DNA of 5,327 bases from Gemmatimonadota bacterium (GTDB lineage Bacteria > Gemmatimonadota > Gemmatimonadetes > Longimicrobiales > Gaopeijiaceae). Under the pieces are notes generated by a model. The model worked only from the letters and a program-made list of their open reading frames with translations. It made no database searches and was not told the DNA's origin. How positions within the stretch are numbered: the stretch's first letter is position 1; each line of letters opens with the position of its first letter. Position numbers and translations under genes: made by a program. Positions 1-4,941 of the stretch are shown piece by piece. Location of the stretch: NCBI GenBank assembly GCA_016209995.1, contig JACQVC010000341.1:1-5327 (forward strand), in the 5' to 3' direction.

Positions 1-1
1 G

Positions 2-1471
2 GTACCCGGCGGTCGGCCTCTGGCCGCTGCCGTCATAGCGGTGCTGTTGCTGCTCCCGCATACCCTCCTGCTTGCGCAGGCGGCTCCGCGCCCGGGCGTG
101 CCCGCCGCCGGCGACCACTGGGGCTACACCCTGGTTGAGATGCTCGAGGCTACGGGCGTGGTGCCGCCCGGAACCTCCGCCGCGCGGCCTCTTCCACTCG
201 AATCCCTGAGGACGGTCCTCCAGGATGCGTCGCGGAATCCGGCCGCCGATCCAGCGCTGCGCGAGTGGATCGAGGCCGCACTGCTCCGCTTCGAGGAGGA
301 GTTTCCCCTTCCGTCCGGCATCACGGCGAGGGGGCGAGCGACCGCCGGGTTCCGCGCGGTCGGCGGCACGCTCGCAAACGGTTCGGGTGCCCTGGCGGAG
401 CTGGCGCTCCGCGTCGAGCAGGCCCCAGCCGGCGCCTTCGCGTTCGTCGAGCACGCAGCAGGGAATGGGACCGAGCGCCCGCGCTTCCGGCGAGGGGGTG
501 CGGGCATCGGAACGTCCAAACTGTGGTTCTACGCCGGGCGAGAGGCGTTTCAGTTGGGTGGCGGAGAGGGGGGAGGCATTGTCCTGAACGACCACGTCCC
601 GCTGGATGGGCTGCTCCTCGGCTCGCCTTCGCCCGCGCGACTGCCCGGGCTTGGACTGGCGCGCGCGCACTTCGGGATCTTCCGACTGTCCGGCTACCGA
701 GCCGTGGACGACCCCTGGTTCGCCACGCTGCGGATCACGCTGCAGCCTGCTGGCTGGCTGCAATTGGGCACCAGCCGCGCCCTGCTGTTCGGCGGGTACT
801 TCAAGGGCGGAGCCGCGCCGTACGACCCGAAGGTCTATCCGCCGGACTCGACGTCACTGGGCTTCGCCGATGTCGTTCGCATTCTGCTGGGAAGAAACAG
901 CACGCGCGACGACTCGAAGGTGAGCTTCGAGGCGCGGGCCACACTCGCTGGTGTCGGTGTGCCGGCGCTGGTCTATGCGGAGATGGCTTTCGAGGACCTG
1001 GACCGGTCCTTCAGCGATCCCGCCATCGTGGCGGGCTTACTGGCGCTGATTCGCCCCGAGATCGCGATGCGCTACGAGTATGCGGCCTTCGGCCGGGGCG
1101 CACGGATTTGCTCCTGGTGTGATACGCTTCCCGCCTACTGGTACTACCACCGCCGGTTTCAGAGCGGATACCAGGTAGACCGCGGTCCGCTGGGTCATCC
1201 GCTGGGTGGGTACGGCAGCCAGCACCTGGTTCAGGCCCGCTATGTCCGCCCGCAGACACGCCTGCGCGTCGACGTCACGGGGACGGTGCTCGAGCGCCGG
1301 TGGCTCAACCTCCTAGAGGCGGAGAGGCCGGGCCGGGCCGTGGGTGCGGCGGTCAAGGCGGCCTATCGTCCCTGGACCTGGGTCGAGCTCGAGCTGTCGG
1401 CGGCGACCGAGCGAGGTCGCGCACGCTGGCGGCGGACGGACCTGATCCTGCTGGCATCGGCGTTCTTCTGA
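2..1471 (+). CDS. Wzi-like capsule assembly outer-membrane beta-barrel protein (5' end probably outside window)
   Basis: Likely an outer-membrane beta-barrel of the capsule assembly Wzi family, which in enteric bacteria holds group 1 capsule on the cell surface. Residues here count from the GTG at 41. A hydrophobic signal segment ends near AQA-APRPG (about residue 14). Then comes a helical N-terminal part (HWGYTLVEMLEATGVVPPG, about 26-44), followed by alternating strand-like segments. Family-like stretches are LWFYAGREAFQLGGGEGGG (161-179) with NDHVPLDGLLLG after it, MRYEYA (343-348), and YWYYHRRFQSGY followed by LGHPLGG (366-390). The chain ends in Phe-Phe, as barrel proteins often do. The frame stays open to base 2, the GTG at 41 has no ribosome site, and starting there would remove the charged start of the signal peptide, so the true start is probably upstream. 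Barrel and secretion are well supported; the exact substrate is not. A CSWC cysteine pair lies at 357-360. Confidence 0.72.
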   Translation, partial: VPGGRPLAAAVIAVLLLLPHTLLLAQAAPRPGVPAAGDHWGYTLVEMLEATGVVPPGTSAARPLPLESLRTVLQDASRNPAADPALREWIEAALLRFEEEFPLPSGITARGRATAGFRAVGGTLANGSGALAELALRVEQAPAGAFAFVEHAAGNGTERPRFRRGGAGIGTSKLWFYAGREAFQLGGGEGGGIVLNDHVPLDGLLLGSPSPARLPGLGLARAHFGIFRLSGYRAVDDPWFATLRITLQPAGWLQLGTSRALLFGGYFKGGAAPYDPKVYPPDSTSLGFADVVRILLGRNSTRDDSKVSFEARATLAGVGVPALVYAEMAFEDLDRSFSDPAIVAGLLALIRPEIAMRYEYAAFGRGARICSWCDTLPAYWYYHRRFQSGYQVDRGPLGHPLGGYGSQHLVQARYVRPQTRLRVDVTGTVLERRWLNLLEAERPGRAVGAAVKAAYRPWTWVELELSAATERGRARWRRTDLILLASAFF

Positions 1472-1493
1472 GCCGCTCACCCGCTAAATTTGG

Positions 1494-1523
1494 TTGACCG
1501 GTAGCCTTACGCGCGGGTATTTT
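1494..1523 (+). promoter_or_regulatory. Putative sigma70-type promoter for the LysM gene
   Basis: TTGACC at 1494-1499 matches five of six bases of the -35 consensus. TATTTT at 1518-1523 matches four of six of the -10 consensus, with an 18-base spacer. Transcription would begin near 1530, giving an untranslated leader of about 50 bases before the ATG at 1580. It lies in the largest gene-free gap of the window, 108 bases, where a new transcription unit is reasonable. This is consensus matching by eye; the -10 is weak and other sigma factors are possible. Confidence 0.4.
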
Positions 1524-1543
1524 CGGGATATGTGCGGTGGGTG

Positions 1544-1559
1544 CGCAAAACGTTTGTTT
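1544..1559. promoter_or_regulatory. AT-rich palindromic motif in the LysM leader, possible operator
   Basis: The stretch CGCAAAACGTTTGTTT contains the 8-base palindrome AAACGTTT (1548-1555) and lies 20 bases before the LysM start codon. It resembles CGCAAACGTTCGTTT at 2710-2724, upstream of the CcsA/HemX-like gene, with one A missing and one T-to-C change. AT-rich strings are rare in this sequence, which makes the resemblance noticeable. No known regulator site is recognised, and the function is inferred only from position and similarity. Confidence 0.25.
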
Positions 1560-1567
1560 ATCAACGC

Positions 1568-1571
1568 GGAG
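1568..1571 (+). promoter_or_regulatory. Ribosome binding site that sets the LysM gene start
   Basis: GGAG lies eight bases before the ATG at 1580. It favours that start over an in-frame GTG at 1532, which would put 16 residues including MRWVRKTFVYQRG before the signal peptide and would fall only a couple of bases after the predicted transcription start. Confidence 0.6.
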
Positions 1572-1579
1572 TGACCGTC

Positions 1580-2680
1580 ATGCGACGCTGCGTGAACGTA
1601 GGACTCCTGGTGCTGGCGCTGGGAGCTGGTGGGGGTGCCGAGGCGATGGCAGTCCAGGCCCAGGCAACGAGCCATACGGTGCGGCCGGGTGATACGCTCT
1701 GGCGGCTGGCGCGGGAGTATCTTGGCGATCCCCGTCAGTGGCGATCCATTTACGAGGCCAACCAGGACCGGATTACGAATCCGGACCTCATTGTTCCTGG
1801 CCAACAGCTCGTCATTCCAAGCGCGGGTGCAACGGCGCCGGCGGTCGTGCAGGCCGTGACGGTGGAGGCGGCGGTCGAGCCCATGCCGATGCTGCCCACG
1901 CAGCCTGCAGGACTTCCCCCGGAGGCCTCGCAGCGTACGGTGTTCTATGGGTCGGGAGACCCTCTGGCGGTGGGCCCCACCGTCCTGGTTCGTCCGCCCG
2001 AGGAGCGGCCGGCGGTGCAGGCTGGGGACTACTACGCGGCCGGGTGGATAGAGCCGGAACCGTTGGATACCGCGGCCGGTCGAGTGACGGCCGTGCTGGA
2101 GAGCGGGGGCGCGACGCGGAGCGCGAGGATGGCGCGGCCTTTCGACGCGGTGGATCTCTCCCTGCGGGTTGCGGGCGCGGTGGGCGTTGGGGACCGTCTT
2201 CTGATCGTGAGAATCGAGCGGCGGGTCCCGGACTACGGTCGCATCGTTCGGCCGGTGGGAGTCGTTACGGTCTCCCGAGTGAACGGCCCGGCGGCGACGG
2301 CCGTAGTGAGCACCGAGCTCGACCGCATGATGATCGGCGATGAGATCCGGCCGTTTGTGCCCTACGTCGAGCGGCCCGGCATACACCCGCGACCGGTGCA
2401 AGGCGGGCTGGAGGCGCAGGTGGTGGCCTTTCGCGATCCCGGCGCCTTGTACGGCCCATCCGACATCGCGTTCTTGAACGCGGGCTCCAACCAGGGAATC
2501 GCGGTCGGGGACGAATTCGTGGTCATGGCTTCGGCGCAGAGCCGCGCCTCACCGAGCGCGGTGGGCCGGCTGCAAGTGGTCCACGTGATGCCGTCTACGG
2601 CGAGCGTACGCGTGCTGAGCACGATCCTGCCGCTGAGCCCCGAGGGCTTGCGCGCTCAGCTGAGCCTGAAGATGCCATGA
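1580..2680 (+). CDS. Secreted LysM-domain protein with two C-terminal repeat modules
   Basis: This 366-residue protein probably binds peptidoglycan in the periplasm. The ATG at 1580 is chosen for its GGAG ribosome site and because it gives a standard signal peptide: MRRC, then a hydrophobic core to about residue 18, with likely cleavage around AEA or VQA (22-27). A single LysM domain spans about 32-80, from HTVRPGDTLWRLA through QWRSIYEANQDRI to LIVPGQQLVIP; all the usual LysM positions look intact. A Pro/Ala-rich linker follows (about 81-145). The C-terminal half holds two similar beta-rich modules, about 167-257 and 278-353, each with a D-[LI]-x-[LF]...G-[VI]-x-[VG]-GD core and then a VG-x-[VL]-x-V strand. 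No catalytic motif such as a peptidase, amidase or LD-transpeptidase site was seen. The C-terminal fold is loosely reminiscent of envelope or flagellar accessory beta-domains, but I cannot name its function. It has its own likely promoter, and its stop is 79 bases before the ccsA-like gene. Confidence 0.85.
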   Translation: MRRCVNVGLLVLALGAGGGAEAMAVQAQATSHTVRPGDTLWRLAREYLGDPRQWRSIYEANQDRITNPDLIVPGQQLVIPSAGATAPAVVQAVTVEAAVEPMPMLPTQPAGLPPEASQRTVFYGSGDPLAVGPTVLVRPPEERPAVQAGDYYAAGWIEPEPLDTAAGRVTAVLESGGATRSARMARPFDAVDLSLRVAGAVGVGDRLLIVRIERRVPDYGRIVRPVGVVTVSRVNGPAATAVVSTELDRMMIGDEIRPFVPYVERPGIHPRPVQGGLEAQVVAFRDPGALYGPSDIAFLNAGSNQGIAVGDEFVVMASAQSRASPSAVGRLQVVHVMPSTASVRVLSTILPLSPEGLRAQLSLKMP

Positions 2681-2704
2681 AGCGGGACGCGCCCTACGCC
2701 CTTA

Positions 2705-2732
2705 CCCCACGCAAACGTTCGTTTGCGTGGGG
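2705..2732. repeat. Perfect 13-bp inverted repeat between the LysM and ccsA-like genes
   Basis: CCCCACGCAAACG (2705-2717) and CGTTTGCGTGGGG (2720-2732) are exact reverse complements separated by TT. As RNA this would be a very stable hairpin, read as a 12-bp stem with a GTTC loop. No T-run follows on either strand, so it is not a standard intrinsic terminator. It ends 27 bases before the GTG at 2760 and does not cover the GAGG ribosome site. It may be a regulator's operator, an RNA processing or stability hairpin, or a weak transcription barrier that lowers read-through from the LysM gene. The inner part resembles the motif at 1544-1559. Confidence 0.85.
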
Positions 2733-2750
2733 ACCCCGGGTCTACGTCGT

Positions 2751-2754
2751 GAGG
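2751..2754 (+). promoter_or_regulatory. Ribosome binding site that sets the ccsA-like start
   Basis: GAGG lies five bases before the GTG at 2760 and supports that codon. The alternative in-frame GTG at 2727 sits inside the right arm of the inverted repeat and has no recognisable ribosome site. Confidence 0.5.
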
Positions 2755-2759
2755 GCGGC

Positions 2760-3569
2760 GTGATCCATGCCGTCGCCCTGCTCCTGTACGCCGGCGCAGG
2801 CCTGCTCTGGCTGCACTCACTGTTGAGGGGAGGCGGACGACGCAGTGAGGTGTACGCGCCCTGGGTGGTGGCGGTCGCGGTCGGCGTTCACGCCGTAGCG
2901 CTCGTCCGTTACTCCCTCGCCTTTCAGACGGTTCCACTCGTAGGTCTGTCGCCGTCGCTCTCGAGTCTCGCCCTTGTGCTGGGGATCTCTCTGCTGGCGA
3001 TCCTGGCGCAGGGCGAGGCGAAGCGAGTGGGTCTGCTGGTCGTTCCGCTGATCATCATCCTCGAGGGCGCCGCGCTGATGATCGGGATCCGGCCGACCGG
3101 CGCGCCGCTCGCGTTCCGTGGTCCGTGGTTCGCACTGCACGTCACGCTTGCCTTCGTCGCCTACGCGGGACTCGCAATCGCCTTCGCGGCAGGCGCCATG
3201 TACCTTGTTCAGTTCCACGAGCTGAAGACCAAGAGGCTGGGTCGCGTCTTTCAGTTCGTGCCCCCGCTCGGCACGTTGGACCGGCTGGGAAGGGGTGCCC
3301 TGGCCGTGGGATTTCCGGCGCTGAGCCTGGCGCTGCTTCTGGGCTGGCTATGGGGCGTGCAGTTCGGGCAGGCCTTGGGGCTCAAGGATCCGCAGGTGAT
3401 CTGGGGGCTCCTCACCTGGCTGGTGTTTCTAGCGGTGCTCGTAGGCCGCCGCACGGTTGGCGGCGGAGGTCGGAGGGCAGCCCTGATGGTCATCGTGGGA
3501 TTCGCCGTCGTAGTCGTCTCGTACGTCTTGCTCCGCGTCACGCTGGTGGCGGGGGGCACCTTCCTGTAA
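2760..3569 (+). CDS. ccsA: CcsA/HemX-family integral membrane protein (cytochrome c assembly-like)
   Basis: This 269-residue protein belongs to the cytochrome c assembly family (CcsA/ResC/HemX), which moves haem through, or binds it at, the cytoplasmic membrane; HemX members sit beside hemA and affect HemA level. About eight transmembrane helices are visible, near residues 1-22, 32-50, 67-84, 90-110, 124-150, 181-201, 213-229 and 239-260. Conserved-type histidines are seen in VGVHAVALVRY (H44) and ALHVTLAFVAYAGLA (H127). The signature region is GWLWGVQFGQALGLKDP (195-211) followed by IWGLLTWLVF; DP and the later Trp residues remain, but most tryptophans of the classical WWD haem motif are absent. 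The chain ends GGTFL, where CcsA proteins usually have a His. These losses, and the hemA gene 35 bases downstream, fit a HemX-like role better than a full cytochrome c synthetase. No CcsB/ResB partner is visible. The start was chosen for the GAGG site and because TM1 begins at once; a GTG at 2727 would add 11 residues. Confidence 0.85.
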   Translation: MIHAVALLLYAGAGLLWLHSLLRGGGRRSEVYAPWVVAVAVGVHAVALVRYSLAFQTVPLVGLSPSLSSLALVLGISLLAILAQGEAKRVGLLVVPLIIILEGAALMIGIRPTGAPLAFRGPWFALHVTLAFVAYAGLAIAFAAGAMYLVQFHELKTKRLGRVFQFVPPLGTLDRLGRGALAVGFPALSLALLLGWLWGVQFGQALGLKDPQVIWGLLTWLVFLAVLVGRRTVGGGGRRAALMVIVGFAVVVVSYVLLRVTLVAGGTFL

Positions 3570-3587
3570 TGGCCAACGAGACGAGCT

Positions 3588-3592
3588 AGGAG
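3588..3592 (+). promoter_or_regulatory. Ribosome binding site of hemA
   Basis: AGGAG lies 12 bases before the hemA ATG, a rather long spacing. The TAG (3587-3589) of a six-codon frame that begins at the ccsA-like stop (TAATG, ATG at 3569) overlaps this site, so hemA translation may be coupled to upstream translation. Confidence 0.5.
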
Positions 3593-3604
3593 CACGCATT
3601 CCGC

Positions 3605-4882
3605 ATGTCCTTGGCGATCCTCGGTGTCAGTCACCGCACAGCGCCGATCGAGGTGCGCGAGCGCTTCGTATTCAGTCGCGCCGATGCGCTGGCGGCTCTG
3701 GCCATGCTGCGCGCCTCCGGCGTCGCGCACGAGGCGGTTCTCCTGTCCACGTGCAACCGGACAGAGGTGTACGCCGATATCGAGGCGGGTGGCGAGGGAC
3801 GGGCGGTCGCCGAGCGCATCCTGGCGGATCGAGCCGGGCCGCTGCCCGAGGCGGCGAAAGAATACCTGTACTGGTTGGAAGGGCGTGACGCGGTGTACCA
3901 GCTCTTCCGCGTAGCCGCGGGGCTGGACTCGATGGTGCTCGGCGAAGCGGAGATCCAGGGGCAGGTGCGCGAGTCGTACGAGTACGCCGCGCTCGCGCCG
4001 GTCGAGCCGCCGTTCGCCGGCGCGGTTCTCTCGCGGCTCTTTCAGACGGCGCTCTCCATCGGCGGGCGCGTGCGCAGTGAGACGGAGCTGGGTCGCGGTT
4101 CCGCATCGGTGGCGTCGGTCGCCGTCGAGCTGGCGCGCAAGATCTTCGGATCGCTGCGCGGGCGTCGCGTTCTGGTTCTGGGAGCCGGAGACACGGCAGA
4201 GCTCGCCGTGGAGGCTCTCGCGCGTGAAGGCGTTCAGGGCATCGTCGTCGCGAACCGGACGCGCGAGCGTGCTCAGGCGCTGGCTGAGCGGTTGGGGGGC
4301 AGTGCCATCGGTTTCGCGGACCTCGCTACGGCCTTGCGGGATGCGGACATCACGGTCTCGTCCACCGGCGCGCCCCATGCAGTGCTCACGCTCGATACTG
4401 TCCGGCGAGCGTTCCCTCTGGGGCCCCCGCGCCCGCTGTTCATCATCGACATCGCCGTACCCAGGGACGTGGAGCCGGACGTCGGAAAAGAACGGAATGT
4501 CTTCCTGTACAACATCGATGATCTGCAGCAGATTGTCGGGGACACGCTCCACCGCCGTGGCGAAGCCGTGCCCGCGGCGGAGCGCATCGTAGCGGAGGGC
4601 GCCGACGAGTTCTGGCGGTGGTACTCGAGCCTGGACGTCGTGCCGGTGATCCGGTCCCTCCGCGAGCGAGGCGAGCGCGTGCGTCAAGAAGAGTTGGCGC
4701 GCACGCTCCAGCGGCTCAGCCACCTCGGCAACGAGGACCGCGCCGCCGTGGAAGAGATGTCGCGCCGCCTGCTCAACAAGCTCCTCCACACGCCCACCGT
4801 GCACTTGCGCCGCGGCGCTGCCAACGGGCGAAGCGAGACGCTCATCGAGGCGGCGCGGGAGATGTTCGGGTTGGACGAGTAA
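3605..4882 (+). CDS. hemA: Glutamyl-tRNA reductase
   Basis: HemA reduces glutamyl-tRNA(Glu) with NADPH to glutamate-1-semialdehyde, the first committed step of the C5 route to haem and other tetrapyrroles, in the cytoplasm as a V-shaped dimer. The 425 residues match the usual length. The N-terminal catalytic domain (about 1-150) has GVSHRTAPIEVRER (7-20), the loop LLSTCNRTEVYA (47-58) with the nucleophile Cys50, and GLDSMVLGEAEIQGQVRE (106-123). The NADPH domain (about 165-310) has GSASVASVAVELA, the dinucleotide loop VLGAGDTAELA (191-201) and VVANRTRERA (214-223), then IIDIAVPRDVEP (280-291) and YNIDDLQ (302-308). The C-terminal dimerisation helices (about 320-425) contain LLNKLLHTPTVHLR (389-402). 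One oddity is Gln99 where characterised enzymes have His (their HLFRVAAGLDS is QLFRVAAGLDS here). The gene follows the ccsA-like gene closely, probably in one operon; hemC, hemD and hemB do not follow. The family assignment is very secure. Confidence 0.98.
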   Translation: MSLAILGVSHRTAPIEVRERFVFSRADALAALAMLRASGVAHEAVLLSTCNRTEVYADIEAGGEGRAVAERILADRAGPLPEAAKEYLYWLEGRDAVYQLFRVAAGLDSMVLGEAEIQGQVRESYEYAALAPVEPPFAGAVLSRLFQTALSIGGRVRSETELGRGSASVASVAVELARKIFGSLRGRRVLVLGAGDTAELAVEALAREGVQGIVVANRTRERAQALAERLGGSAIGFADLATALRDADITVSSTGAPHAVLTLDTVRRAFPLGPPRPLFIIDIAVPRDVEPDVGKERNVFLYNIDDLQQIVGDTLHRRGEAVPAAERIVAEGADEFWRWYSSLDVVPVIRSLRERGERVRQEELARTLQRLSHLGNEDRAAVEEMSRRLLNKLLHTPTVHLRRGAANGRSETLIEAAREMFGLDE

Positions 4883-4883
4883 G

Positions 4884-4907
4884 CAGAGATTGGTTCCGTA
4901 ATCTCTG
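4884..4907 (+). terminator. Stem-loop after hemA, possible weak terminator
   Basis: CAGAGATT (4884-4891) and AATCTCTG (4900-4907) pair perfectly as an 8-bp stem with an 8-base loop, starting two bases after the hemA stop. A G-U pair could extend it by one. No T-run follows (GATCTCC), so it lacks the release signal of a classical intrinsic terminator. It could be a weak or partial terminator, or a 3'-end stabilising hairpin between hemA and the epimerase gene. Stem pairing is seen directly; termination is inference. Confidence 0.35.
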
Positions 4908-4941
4908 ATCTCCAGACCACCAGGTCCCTGACGCGGAAAAG

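Noticed and set aside
1..6. GGTACC at the very start, which could mark a cloned-fragment end
   Set aside because: A six-base site at the edge can be chance; nothing else indicates vector or cloning origin.
41..43. GTG at 41 as the true start of the Wzi-like gene
   Set aside because: It has no ribosome site, would cut into the hydrophobic core of the signal peptide, and the frame is open to the window edge with suitable signal-peptide residues upstream.
265..1122. 285-codon + strand frame inside the Wzi-like gene
   Set aside because: Arg-rich shadow frame with no domain features; the overlapping frame has a signal peptide, barrel-like strands and Wzi-type motifs.
1484..2401. 305-codon open frame on the minus strand opposite the LysM gene
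   Set aside because: Arg/His-rich with no recognisable motif, no signal sequence and no ribosome site; the + strand LysM domain and signal peptide are clear.
2705..2732. Inverted repeat as an intrinsic terminator of the LysM gene
   Set aside because: The stem is strong, but no T-run follows on either strand, so it is listed as a repeat with possible regulatory use.
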